A stretch of DNA of 64,000 nucleotides, taken from positions 13,691,852 to 13,755,851 of the forward strand of contig OX421507.1 of the NCBI GenBank assembly GCA_949126835.1, in the 5' to 3' direction. Of the stretch, positions 34,114-45,600 are shown one piece after another. This stretch comes from Anisus vortex. Its lineage: Eukaryota > Mollusca > Gastropoda > Planorbidae. The number at the start of each line of letters is the position of its first letter. Position 1 is the stretch's first letter. Made by a program: the position numbers and the translations under genes. The notes under the pieces are model-generated. The model had not been told where the DNA came from, did no database searches, and saw nothing but the letters and a program-made list of their open reading frames with translations.

Positions 34114-34174
34114 GAGGCGTACACCTCGAGGCGTACGCCTCAAATAATACCTGAAACGACCCTACTATACTACT

Positions 34175-34180
34175 CGCGTT
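34175..34180. repeat. Target-site duplication, right (CGCGTT)
   Basis: Exact match to 19108-19113, immediately outside the right terminus. Confidence 0.88.
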
Positions 34181-34554
34181 ACTCGCGACAACAAACAATA
34201 GGCCCAAATTGCTATCAAGACCGATCGACGGTTGAGACGCCCTCGGCTCTCTGGCGTGCAACACAGAACACCATAGCCCTTCCTAATTGCAAACAATAGA
34301 TTGTAATGGCGGGGTACAAGGTGCTAGTGACAACAAAGAGATATAGTCTAGGTACGTCACGGTCTGACCAAGCGGTTGAGAGAGAGGGATAGAGTGTGGG
34401 GGGAGGGGGGATAGGTGTGTAGGGGAAATTATTTATCCCATACACGCCCATTATAACTAAACGTATGCGTAACTAATTACAAAGGACTAAACTTTGCATA
34501 ATTAATTTCACATCATGACATATACAATGGACCATCATTATCTTAAAATTATCT
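34181..34554. other. Right flank of the palindromic element
   Basis: Unique sequence; a short GA/G-rich stretch at 34378-34412. No gene. It should join 19107 in an allele lacking the insertion. Confidence 0.5.
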
Positions 34555-34990
34555 TAAATAATACAGACGCTCCTTCTATAAAGAAAATTATTGCATTTCT
34601 ACGTGGTCCGAGTCTAGTTGTGCATATTTATTAAGGTTTCAAATGATGTTAAGCTACTTGGTTTCCTGGTTTGTTCAGGCAACCCATTCCATGCCCGAAT
34701 GCCACTCGGGAAGACAGAGTAAACAAAGTACCCTTCGGATCAAAACTGATCAAAGGGCAGTGAAGCAGCGTTCACCAGTTTCTGTGGCCACGGCATACGA
34801 GGGGATGTGTGGCCAGCACAATGCACAGCCGCCTTTACTTTACCCCCAGCTAGTGTCAGGTACCCATCAGAGGTGGGTAGACTCAGGGGCACCCTCAAGT
34901 CCCGTCAAAAAATCCTATCCTGCACCAGGATTCGAACCCAGAACCTTCGGATCGCCAGTCGAACGCGTACCGTGCCCCACCAGTAAGACA
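34555..34990 (-). mobile_element. tRNA-derived SINE with LINE-type 3' tail
   Basis: On the minus strand the element starts near 34985 with a tRNA-like head; the B box reads GGTTCGAATCC at about 34929-34939. A body follows, shared with the SINEs at 41545, 48843 and 53245 (TCTACCCA, CATTGTGCTGGCCACACA, GTGGCCACAGAAACTGGT). Then comes a segment encoding FPSGIRAWNGLPEQTR and LTSFETLIN, the same as the LINE end at 41070-41530. Either the SINE borrowed the LINE 3' end, or a SINE lies next to a LINE fragment; the SINE at 48843 also continues into related text, favouring the first. Confidence 0.7.
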
Positions 34991-36160
34991 TAGTACATAT
35001 AATAGAAAATATATTAAATATAGAATATATATTTATATTAACTATATTGTCGCACACAGAAAAAAAAAATAATTGCTTTGAAAATAGTTCTATTGAAATC
35101 GTTAAAACACTTTATCATCCTCCCTTCCCCCGCCTCGACTGTGAAAGCAGATGCCATCGTCACGAGAGAATCACAGTATCGTCTGCAATTATGCAGAATA
35201 ATCCTTTTCCCGTTGGCGATTTCCGTTTCTGGACTGGGATTTCCAGTGCGGTATTTGATTTGGCATTCCAGTAGTCGGTCTGCTTATCCTAGTTGTTGAT
35301 TGACTGGGCAATTTGAAATAATTTGCCATTCTAGGAGATGGTTGTTTATTTGGCCCTTTTGACAGGATATATGGCCATTGTAATGTTAAATTGTGTTTCA
35401 TTTGTTCAACGGGGTAGAACGGGACCTTATAACTTATTTCAGATTTGCTTTAAACAGGTATATGCACACTTCATTAAATAAATATACAATGGAATGATTA
35501 AGTAGACCGACATAACAATAGTCTAATATATTGTTAAATGGATGTTTCACAAATTTAAAAGCTATTATTATAAGAGTATGTGCAGACATCTATATCAATG
35601 GTTGATCCTAAATATATCAAAAGCATGCCACTGTTCCCAGAACAACTATAGCAATTATTTTGATACAAATCTATTTGTTTTTTAAACTTTTTAAGCTTTT
35701 GATTAAAACTGGCCGATAATATTTTAAGCGTTCTCTCCAACCCGTTCTATATATCGGTTTTGTCTTTAGTAATCGTAGTCCATAACCATAGAGGCGTTTT
35801 GTATCTGTGTCAAAACATTATCCTTTCTTTTTTTGTCTTTTTTTTTTTGTATGCTGTGTTTGCATTTGATTTATTTGTGACATTTCAGACTATTTTGTTT
35901 AAAATATGTCTTAAACCCACATTCCCATATGATTCGATCAATAAAAAAAGGTCCTAGCCTCCTGTTATTGCAATAATAATGATTACGCATGTGAAACATA
36001 ATCAACTTCTAAATATGTTTTGTTTTATGTGTCCGGTGTGTCCTTTTTTTAAAAAATCTTTTTGAGGGATGTGAAGCGGAGAGTTCGTTTGGTAGTTCCG
36101 TTAACAGTCGCTTGTCCGTCAAAACGAAAATAAAGCAAACGGGTGATGTATTTCCTATAT
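34991..36160. other. Intergenic, no gene seen
   Basis: AT-rich. ORFs up to 75 codons at 35047-35401 overlap in three frames and show no recognisable motif. Confidence 0.5.
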
Positions 36161-36354
36161 CAGGGGCCGGTAACCTTCGATAATAGCGTGCCTGGGTTTG
36201 GATTTCTCATTTATTCAACGTGTCACCAACTTACAAGTTATACTGCTTAAGGACAATCAGAGGTCTGAATGGTCTTTTTGTTGTCTTCAGCGTTCCATTA
36301 AAAATCGCTCAGCGTGCCAAGTCCGACACGCGATGCGTCGGTTGCTGGCCCCTG
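36161..36354. mobile_element. hAT-type MITE, 194 bp
   Basis: Ends are CAGGGGCCGGTAACC and GGTTGCTGGCCCCTG. The flanking 8 bp are TCCTATAT (36153-36160) and CCCTATAT (36355-36362), one mismatch. Related to 5904-6111 (AAAAATCGCTC, GCGTGCCAA). Confidence 0.85.
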
Positions 36355-36384
36355 CCCTATATAATAAGAATGATAGATAAATAT

Positions 36385-36700
36385 GTAGTTAATGGACTGC
36401 CCAGTAGTTAAATGGACATAGCCTTGGTTAAATGGACATCCCACTAGTTGAATCGACATTCCTAAAGCTAAATGGACATTTGAAACGTTAAATGTCGATA
36501 GTTAAATGGACATTCCAAATAGTTTAATAGAAACCCCAATAATGAATTAGACGCTGCAACTGCAATAGATAAGTGGAATACAATTCGTTAAATGGATATA
36601 GCATTTGTTGGATGGGATTACGAGTGGTTTAAAAGACATCCCATTAATTAAATAGACCTTCAAATAGATAAATGGACATTTAAATAGTAAGTAAGACACT
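36385..36700 (+). repeat. Strongly decayed tandem repeat, unit around GTTAAATGGACAT
   Basis: About fifteen imperfect copies of a roughly 20-bp unit (AGTTAAATGGACATCCC and variants) with irregular spacing. An old array without homogenisation. Confidence 0.75.
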
Positions 36701-36731
36701 TGCATTGTGTTATTGTTTTTAGGTGGGAATT

Positions 36732-36762
<31 letters not shown>

Positions 36763-38123
36763 CGTTAAAAAAGCTGTTTGCGTTTTTACCGTGTGTATAG
36801 GCGTCCTATACGATCTCGTTGGCCAATGTGTCGCGGCACACTATAATTCCATTGCAGTTGAAGAAAGAGTAACGGCGAGGTGGACTGATAAGGATACTGA
36901 GGGAATAAACTAATAATCCAAAATAAAGTAACACACGAAAACGGAATTCTCGGTGATGGGGTAAAAAACAAAGATAAAAGGAAGAATTTAGGGAATGAAG
37001 GAATATCTCAACTTATAGGGTTACATAAAGTTACATTGAAAAACTAAGGATACGTGTATTTCACTTGATCTACTATCTATCTATTTATCTATCTATCCTT
37101 CTAACTATTTATCTCTATATTTGATAAATTTATTTATCTATCTATAATTTATATATCCCTCTATCTTTCTATCTAATTATCTATCTATTTATCTATCTAT
37201 CCATCTATTTGCCCATCCCTCTATCTAACCTTCTGATACATCTATCTATAAACATCTCTCTCTCTTATTATCTACCTATCTACATCTATCTATCCATCCG
37301 TCTATCTCACACCTATCTATCTACATGTAATCATTTATCTGTCTGATTGTCTGTCTGTTTCTCTCTTTCTCTCTATTCTTCCATCTAACTATGTATCAAT
37401 TAATCTCATCCCAGTACCACACTGATACCAAACAAATATCTTGTTACTACCAACAGAAATACCATCTTACTACAATCGCATTACCACCATACTCCCATCC
37501 CAGTACCATCCTTCTGCCATCCCTTTATAATTTCTACTACCAACCTAGTAGCAGCCTGTTCACTAAGTCTGTGGACTTAAACAACATCAGCAGATCAGCT
37601 TTTTACAGCACTAAACCCAAGGTCGCCTAAACCCTCATCATATTCTACATTTATTAACCCCAGTCATATCTTACATTAATTAACCAAGTCATATCTTACA
37701 TTAACTAATCCCATAATATTCGACGTTAATTAACCTTATCTTATTCGAAATAAACAACATGACATTTGATACACTCAGTTAATTAAAGCAGGTTCATTAA
37801 AACTTAAAAAAAAACATAGCCTTCATTTTAAGTATTAAAAAAAAATTAAAGCAAAGTATCCATTTCATATACTGATGCTTTGATAAGCCTCATATAATAT
37901 GTACAGTTTACGTTTAAAATATTGTTTTTCAATACCCTAGAGAGATATTTTTTTATATTAAATTACGCATGTTATACATATAAGCGGATCGATTTCCTTA
38001 TGTCTGATTTGTAGTTGACATATAATTATGTAGATTGATTGAAGCGTTTCATTTTTTCTCTCAATAGATTCATTTATCCAGAAGCGAGAAATGTTGTTTG
38101 TTTGATTTGTTTGATACATGGGA
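36701..38123. other. Intergenic with TATC microsatellite
   Basis: Contains (TG)n then a 17-G run at 36746-36762 and the CTAT region below. A tetrad of short imperfect repeats ('aaccaagtcatatcttacatta') lies at 37655-37745. No gene. Confidence 0.6.
37068..37400 (+). repeat. (CTAT)n-type impure microsatellite
   Basis: Interrupted CTAT/CCAT/TTAT tetramers with a few CT stretches at the right end. Confidence 0.9.
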
Positions 38124-38810
38124 TAAGAGAGAGAGAGAAAAGGAGAGAGAGAGGGAGAGAGAGAAGGAGAAAAAGAGAGAGAAGGAGAAAAAGAGAGAGA
38201 AGGAGAGAGAGAGAAGGAGAGAGAGAGAAGGAGAGAGAGAGAGAAGGAGAGAGAGAGAAGGAGAGAGAGAGAGAAGGAGAGAGAGAAAAGGAGAGAGAGA
38301 GAAGGAGAGAGAGAGAAGGAGAGAGAGAGAGAAGGAGAGAGAGAGAAGGAGAGAGAGAGAGAAGGAGAGAGAGAGAAGGAGAGAGAAGGAGAGAGAGAGA
38401 AGGAGAGAGAGAGAAGGAGAGAGAGAAGGAGAGAGAGAGAGAAGTAGAGAGAGAGAGAAGGAGAGAGAGAGAAGGAGAGAGAGAGAGAAGGAGAGAGAGA
38501 GAGAAGGAGAGAGCGAGAAGGAGAGAGAGAGAAGGAGAGAGAGAAGGAGAGAGAGAGAGAAGGAGAGAGAGAGAAGGAGAGAGAGAAGGAGAGAGAGAGA
38601 GAAGGAGAGAGAGAAGGAGAGAGAGAGAGAAGGAGAGAGAGAGAGAAGGAGAGAGAGAGAGAAGGAGAGAGAGAGAAGGAGAGAGAGAGAGAAGGAGAGA
38701 GAGAGAGAGAAGGAGAGAGAGAGAGAAGGAGAGAGAGAGAAGGAGAGAGAGAGAGAGAGAGAAGGAGAGAGAGAGAAGGAGAGAGAAGAAGGAGAGGGGA
38801 AAGAGTGAGA
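38124..38810 (+). repeat. Pure polypurine GA(GGA) tract, about 690 bp
   Basis: Nearly uninterrupted purines: (GA)n broken every 10-16 bp by AAGG. The only pyrimidines within the core are isolated (for example near 38444 and 38514). The Arg/Glu and Ser/Leu ORFs of 236-265 codons are artefacts. Such mirror-like polypurine DNA can form intramolecular triplexes. Confidence 0.95.
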
Positions 38811-39024
38811 GAATAATTGATAGATGTAATAGCTAAAAGACAAATACATTGATAGGGAGATAACGAGTTGGGATGTAGGTTTGAAGTAGTTAGGTAGGTA
38901 ACGTGGAAGTTAGATAAATGAATAGCTAGATAGATCCTTTAATCGTTATGCAGGTGTGTAGGTAAGTAGATACATTACTGACCTAATGGTTAAAAGGTTA
39001 CATTGAGACAATAAGGGAAAGAAA

Positions 39025-39116
39025 AAGATACACCGACAGACATTATAATACGGAAAGATACACCGACAGACATTATAATACGGAAAGATACACCGACAGA
39101 CATTATAATACGGAAA
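39025..39116 (+). repeat. 30-bp tandem repeat, 3 copies
   Basis: Three perfect copies of GATACACCGACAGACATTAT plus 10 bp. Confidence 0.95.
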
Positions 39117-39707
39117 TTTACACATTTCGTTTAAAATCAATGTCTGCTTTATAATCTCCATCACGCGAATGTTTGTGTATAAGTCTCGCGCATGTGCATG
39201 TGTCGCTGTGTCCATTACATTTGCAATATTGAAACTGTTGTCTCCATTTCTCCACCAAAACTCGGCACCTGACAGATTCAAGACAGGTGATACCCCCACA
39301 GGCCCCACGAGAAGGGGGTACAGCCGGTACGCCGTACCGGGGCCCACAAGAGTTTAGGGGAGGGGGCCCATGAATATTAAATTTAAAATTAAATTGGCAA
39401 TTACGCCATTATTTTAAATTATTGCTATTAACTTACTATTAAGCTAAGAGGAGATGCCCAAAACCTCCTACAATCTCACGTGGCGCTGGCACCCTTAATT
39501 TTGGTATTCTTTGAATGTGTACTTGAACATTTGGTTAAATATGCAATGAAATCTTTAGTTGTAATAAAGGGCCTAATTATTTTCGACATTATTTAGGATC
39601 TCTTTTTTATTATTTTTCTCCAGAGACACTTACAAATTTTAATATAGACCTATGAGCATTACAGGCTTACAGTTCTCCATGTTAGCTTAGTAGCCTAGGC
39701 CTACATA
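39117..39707. other. Intergenic; GC-rich hairpin near 39319
   Basis: CCGGTACGCCGTACCGG is a 7-bp-arm hairpin within a GC-rich stretch (39295-39370). No gene. Related GTACCGGC text near 42248 hints at a dispersed repeat. Confidence 0.4.
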
Positions 39708-39715
39708 CTCTAGTA

Positions 39716-40834
39716 CACAGGTTCTCAACCTTTTTTGGCTCATTGCCCCCTTTTAAATTTTTTTTCCGCTCACCGCCCCGCAACTTAATTTTAATTAAAC
39801 ATAAATAGGCCTATAATTAAATCTAAAACAAATTTATTTGTATTAATAATTTTTTTAATATAGGAGACTTATTTAATAACACTAGATCTATATCATGTAG
39901 GCCTAATTTCTGTAATTATTAATGTTTAAAATATAAACTACTTAAATGGACAAAATATTTAATGCAGGAAATGTTTCTTTACAACTGTTTAACGTAAATT
40001 ATTTTAATCCTCTAATAATTAAATCTTGTTTTGAATACCATAATGTTAAATGTATATAAAGAAAAAAAAAATAACAAGTAATATTTGTTATAGTACAAAA
40101 CATATTTTTTGGGCATCACTTTTGAATCAAATGTGGAAACATTTGTTAATAAAAGGGAGATAATTAACCCGTTACATTTGAGCTAATATTTCTGCATTTT
40201 TTTTCTTTTATAACAAAATTATTGGCTTACATTTATAACTCTAAAATGGTCAAACTATAAAAAGTATTTAATTTGAAAATTATATAAATATAATATGAGA
40301 AAAGAATTTATATGTATATTTTCAAGCATTGCAATAACTACCCAGTTTGTAGGATTACTCCGTATCTATATCCGATAATTGGTGTTACATTTATAATATA
40401 AAATAAAGAACATCTCGGTAAAAGTGAGATCAAAATATCTTTAATATTAGCATCTGTTAGGACGACAGTGATCGGTCAGCAGGGTTGACAGGCCGGTGAA
40501 CCCACAATAGGACCAGACGGCCGCATACCATATTTGCCAAATACTGACTTCTAATTCATCGAAAAGTCATTGCGATTCCTATTTCTTATTAGTTTAATAA
40601 TGTGTATGCCTAATGTTGGGGGATATCAGATATTTAGCAGCACTTGCGTTTACATCATATTTCATCCAAAAACTAATCGATTCAAATAGCTGAGGTGTTC
40701 AAATTATATCAGATACGTTTGTATCGCCCCTTGCCCTTCACCGCCCCCCCCAATCGCCCCCGGGAATGTCAGCGCCCCCATAAAGCCTCTCACCGCCCCT
40801 GTGGGGGCGATAACGCCCCCGTTCAGAACCTATG
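39716..40834. mobile_element. Non-autonomous hAT-like element, 1.1 kb, 8-bp TSD
   Basis: CTCTAGTA is repeated exactly at 39708-39715 and 40835-40842. Termini are CACAGGTTCTCAAC and the inverse GTTCAGAACCTATG. Subterminal GC-rich text (CACCGCCCC, CGCCCCC) flanks a very AT-rich interior. The interior 39840-40450 is homologous to 55850-56450 in another hAT element. No transposase ORF. Confidence 0.88.
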
Positions 40835-41069
40835 CTCTAGTAAGAGTCTAGTATGTCGCTGCATATAGCATACTAGTACGGCAGTCAAAGCTAGTTAGTC
40901 GATCCTCTTACACGTTAATGATTTCCTGTGCGGTAGCCAAGAGGGGAGGCTGAAGGTATCATACTTTTAGACATAATATTGAAAATTTAAAACACATGTT
41001 TTGTCATTTAATAAAATGTATTTTGGGAAGATTCTGTACAAAATGTATGTGTCAACTGTATTGCCACAG

Positions 41070-41530
41070 CAGATCTAATCCTACATTTGACTACACAACA
41101 TACATTACTGGCGAATATTTACAACTGACAAGAGTAGCCTATACACCAATAGTTAAATCACTAAACCTAGAAACACTCGAGGACAGAAGGACAAAGAGTA
41201 AAGTTGTATCCTAATAATACATAATGCTTTAAATTCTAACTTAGAAATGCAACACAATAACAACCTGTTGCAATGCTCAGATAAACATACTGACAAAAAT
41301 ATTTTCCTTATCCCTTACGGGAGAACAAATGCATATAAGTACTCTTAAATTTCTTCCCGAGTGGCGTCCGGGCATGGAATGGGTTACCTGAACAAACCAG
41401 GGAAACCAGTAACCTAACATTATTTGAAACACTAATAAAAATGCAAGGCTAGACTCAGACGACGGATGAGCGTAGGACGCAATAATCTGTTTTACCGAAG
41501 GTGCGTCTGTAATATATAAGATAAGATAAT
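41070..41530 (+). mobile_element. LINE 3' end (RT C-terminus and 3' UTR)
   Basis: Conceptual reading, with frameshifts, gives TYITGEYLQ..., IVKSLNLETLEDRRTKSK, then GRTNAYKYS, FFPSGVRAWNGLPEQTR and LTLFETLIKMQG with a TAG. The order 'LxWExLExRR ... FFP..I..WN.LP' is the C-terminal signature of Jockey/CR1-group LINE reverse transcriptases. The 3' UTR ends in ATAAGATAAGATAAT. Same family as 7915-8038 and the tails at 6155, 6640 and 34555. Dead by frameshift and 5' truncation. Confidence 0.75.
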
Positions 41531-41544
41531 ATATACATTTATTG

Positions 41545-41770
41545 TGATCACATCGGACAAAATTGATCTAAGCTTATAACGTCGTTGAAGCAGTGGACAC
41601 GGCATACTAACAATGTGTCGCCCGCACAATGCCCAGACGAATTTGTTTTACCTCAATTAATGTAAGTTATCCATCAAGGTTATGTAGACCCAGGGAAAAA
41701 AATAATTATGATTCTAACACAGAATCATCGGTACGCCAATCCAACGCGCTGTCGCCTGGCCACCGTTCCT
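41545..41770 (-). mobile_element. Degenerate tRNA-derived SINE
   Basis: Same body as 34745-34990 in the same orientation (GACACGGCATAC, GCACAATGCCCAG, TCCATCAAGG-TATGTAGACCCAGG, then a decayed B-box area). It lies beside the LINE tail ending at 41530. Confidence 0.6.
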
Positions 41771-42668
41771 ATATAGGGGAAGCGGCGATAAATCACACGT
41801 ATGTGTAATTGTAAAAATATACTGAGATGTTAAAACAAAAAGTTACTAACTTTCCTGTGCCGATATCATTGGCAAGCAGCTCGGGCTTAGTAAATTTTAC
41901 ATTGGTAATTGTAGGGATTTAGAGTTTTTGAGACCATTCGTCTTTTTTAGTTGTCAGCCTACTGATCAATACATACATATATCCTATGAAGATAGATTTG
42001 GTACTTGGTAGAAATCGTCTACTCGGTTAGAACCTACAGTTAAAGTTCCAGAAAAGGCTCATTTAAGTATCACCATCAAGCTCTTAACTGTTATGGTCGT
42101 TGGTTGGAATTAATGGACAAATTTAAGTATATTTTAATTTTATAAGAAAAAAAAAAACGAAACCCCATCAGATGTTATCATGATTAACAGAATGTTAATA
42201 AGTTAATAAAAAAAAAAGTGGGGTGGGGGGGCCCAGAAAAGATCTCGTACCGGCATCTTTTTTTTTTCTCTCGAGGGCCCCGTACCCTCCATGCTCTTGT
42301 TCTCTGGCGGTTGGTCTGCCACCCAACAACATATTTCACAAAGAAACCACCAGTGCCATCTTGTATGATATCAATACTTTATATCTTCTTCTTATTTATC
42401 AAACATTTATTCTAAATCAATCCTTGCCGTTCTTTGAATTATTTTGTTTTGAAAAACCTTTTAACGACGATTTATTGCTGGAGAAACTTGATACGTCTAA
42501 TCGTTTTGTTATTTACACTTAAAGTCATCCTGTGTAGTGATCAGGTTACTCGAATGACATCAATCCAACTCAATGGTATTTAATCCACCATGTGTATTTT
42601 AAAATATATTTCATGGACTCTGTTTGATTTCTTTTTGTTTGTTAATGGTTTGTTTTTTCTTTTCTGAA
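41771..42668. other. Intergenic, no gene seen
   Basis: The ORFs at 42218-42522 overlap in two frames and begin in a G-rich stretch; I find no motif. Nothing else of note. Confidence 0.5.
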
Positions 42669-45600
42669 ATCTAAACCAAGTAAATGTTATATCTAAACCA
42701 AGTAAATGTTATATCTAAACCAAGTAAATGTTATATCTAAACCAAGTAAATATTATATCTAAACCAAGTAAATGTTATATCTAAACCAAGTAAATGTTAT
42801 ATCTAAACCAAGTAAATGTTATATCTAAACCAAGTAAATGTTATATCAAAACCAAGTAAATGTTATATCTAAACCAAGTAAATGTTATATCTAAACCAAG
42901 TAAATGTTATATCTAAACCAAGTAAATATTATATCTAAACCAAGTAAATGTTATATCTAAACCAAGTAAATGTTATATCTAAACCAAGTAAATGTTATAT
43001 CTAAACCAAGTAAATGTTATATCAAAACCAAGTAAATGTTATATCTAAACCAAGTAAATGTTATATCAAAACCAAGTAAATGTTATATCTAAACCAAGTA
43101 AATGTTATATCTAAACCAAGTAAATGTTATGTCTAAACCAAGTAAATGTTATGTCTAAACCAAGTAAATGTTATATCTAAACCAAGTAAATGTTATATCT
43201 AAACCAAGTAAATGTTATATCTAAACCAAGTAAATGTTATATCTAAACCAAGTAAATGTTATATCTAAACCAAGTAAATGTTATATCTAAACCAAGTAAA
43301 TGTTATATCTAAACCAAGTAAATGTTATATCTAAACCAAGTAAATGTTATATCAAAACCAAGTAAATGTTATATCTAAACCAAGTAAATGTTATATCAAA
43401 ACCAAGTAAATGTTATATCTAAACCAAGTAAATGTTATATCTAAACCAAGTAAATGTTATGTCTAAACCAAGTAAATGTTATGTCTAAACCAAGTAAATG
43501 TTATATCTAAACCAAGTAAATGTTATATCAAAACCAAGTAAATGTTATATCTAAACCAAGTAAATGTTATATCTAAACCAAGTAAATGTTATATCAAAAC
43601 CAAGTAAATGTTATATCTAAACGAAGTAAATGATATATCTAAACCAAGTAAATGTTATATCTAAACCAAGTAAATGTTATATCTAAACCAAGTAAATGTC
43701 ATATCTAAACCAAGTAAATGTTATATCTAAACCAAGTAAATGTTATATCTAAACCAAGTAAATGTTATATCTAAACCAAGTAAATGTCATATCTAAACCA
43801 AGTAAATGTTATATCTAAACCAAGTAAATGTTATATCTAAACCAAGTAAATGTTATATCTAAACCAAGTAAATGTTATATCTAAACCAAGTAAATGTTAT
43901 ATCTAAACCAAGTAAATGTTATATCTAAACGAAGTAAATGTTATATCTAAACCAAGTAAATGTTATATCTAAACCAAGTAAATGTTATTTCTAAACCAAG
44001 TAAATGTTATATCTAAACCAAGTTAATGTTATATCTAAACCAAGTAAATGTTATATCTAAACCAAGTAAATGTTATATCTAAACCAAGTAAATGTTATAT
44101 CTAAACCAAGTAAATGTTATATCTAAACCAAGTAAATGTTTTATCTAAACCAAGTAAATGTTATATCTAAACCAAGTAAATGTTATATCTAAACCAAGTA
44201 AATGTTATATCTAAACCAAGTAAATGTTATATCTAAACCAAGTAAATGTTATATCTAAACCAAGTAAATGTTATATCTAAACCAAGTAAATGTTATATCT
44301 AAACCAAGTAAATGTTATATCTAAACCAAGTAAATGTTATATCTAAACCAAGTAAATGTTATATCTAAACCAAGTAAATGTTATATCTAAACCAAGTAAA
44401 TGTTATATCTAAACCAAGTAAATGTTATATCTAAACCAAGTAAATGTTATATCTAAACCAAGTAAATGTTATATCTAAACCAAGTAAATGTTATATCTAA
44501 ACCAAGTAAATGTTATATCTAAACCAAGTAAATGTTATATCTAAACCAAGTAAATGTCATATCTAAACCAAGTAAATGTTATATCTAAACCAAGTAAATG
44601 TTATATCTAAACCAAGTAAATGTTATATCTAAACCAAGTAAATGTTATATCTAAACCAAGTAAATGTTATATCTAAACCAAGTAAATGTCATATCTAAAC
44701 CAAGTAAATGTTATATCTAAACCAAGTAAATGTCTATATCTAAACCAAGTAAATGTTATATCTAAACCAAGTAAATGTTATATCTAAACCAAGTAAATGT
44801 TATATCTAAACCAAGTAAATGTCATATCTAAACCAAGTAAATGTTATATCTAAACCAAGTAAATGTTATATCTAAACCAAGTAAATGTTATATCTAAACC
44901 AAGTAAATGTTATATCTAAACCAAGTAAATGTTATATCTAAACCAAGTAAATTTTATATCTAAACCAAGTAAATGTTATATCTAAACCAAGTAAATGTTA
45001 TATCTAAACCAAGTAAATGTTATATCTAAACCAAGTAAATGTTATATCTAAACCAAGTAAATGTTATATCTAAACCAAGTAAATGTTATATCTAAACCAA
45101 GTAAATGTTATATCTAAACCAAGTAAATGTTATATCTAAACCAAGTAAATGTTATATCTAAACCAAGTAAATGTTATATCTAAACCAAGTAAATGTTATA
45201 TCTAAACCAAGTAAATGTTATATCTAAACCAAGTAAATGTCATATCTAAACCAAGTAAATGTTATATCTAAACCAAGTAAATGTTATATCTAAACCAAGT
45301 AAATGTTATATCTAAACCAAGTAAATGTTTTATCTAAACCAAGTAAATTTTATATCTAAACCAATTAAATGTTATATCTAAACCAAGTAAATGTTATATC
45401 TAAACCAAGTAAATGTTATATCTAAACCAAGTAAATGTTATATCTAAACCAAGTAAATGTCATATCTAAACCAAGTAAATGTTATATCTAAACCAAGTAA
45501 ATGTCATATCTAAACCAAGTAAATGTTATATCTAAACCAAGTAAATGTTATATCTAAACCAAGTAAATGTTATATCTAAACCAAGTAAATGTCATATCTA

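Larger units (their letters stand above)
19114..34174. mobile_element. 15-kb palindromic Polinton/Maverick-like element carrying Bcl-2
   Basis: A 15,061-bp inverted-repeat unit starts AGTAGTATAGTAGGGTCG and ends with the exact reverse complement, flanked by a perfect 6-bp duplication. Arms of 6,765 bp and 6,784 bp face each other across a 1,512-bp spacer. Each arm carries one Bcl-2 gene (transcribed toward the terminus) and one 120-residue gene (transcribed toward the centre). Polintons are known for 6-bp duplications, AG-starting terminal inverted repeats and 15-20 kb length, all seen here. Against that, their repeats are usually 0.1-1 kb, and no integrase, protein-primed polymerase, ATPase, protease or capsid ORF is visible. 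It is most likely a non-autonomous relative moved by enzymes in trans. The arms are close to identical (1-bp and 14-bp differences noted), so insertion is recent or the arms are homogenised. Confidence 0.8.
27391..34174 (-). repeat. Right arm of the palindrome
   Basis: Reverse complement of 19114-25878. Differences seen: a 14-bp duplication near the tip (34114-34141), 31553 versus 21717 (changes Bcl-2 residue 227), one substitution in the GGGCCGTCGCCCG stretch near 30630, and small length changes in homopolymers. Confidence 0.95.

Noticed and set aside
19114..34174. Palindrome as a pure assembly or chimeric-read artefact
   Set aside because: The arms differ at several positions, the spacer is unique, and both outer ends are sharp with a 6-bp duplication; a fold-back artefact would not create a target-site duplication. 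Raw reads are still the decisive check.
34021..34299. 92-codon ORF with GHFRVK repeats at the right tip
   Set aside because: It has a non-ATG start, reads the repeated regulatory motifs and crosses the element boundary and duplication.
38039..38849. 236-265-codon Arg/Glu and Ser/Leu ORFs
   Set aside because: Products of the GA/CT polypurine tract in all frames, not proteins.
39295..42290. GC-rich blocks at 39295-39370 and 42225-42290 as ends of one transposon
   Set aside because: They share GTACCGG/GGCCC text, but no consistent inverted or direct terminal repeat or target duplication could be aligned.
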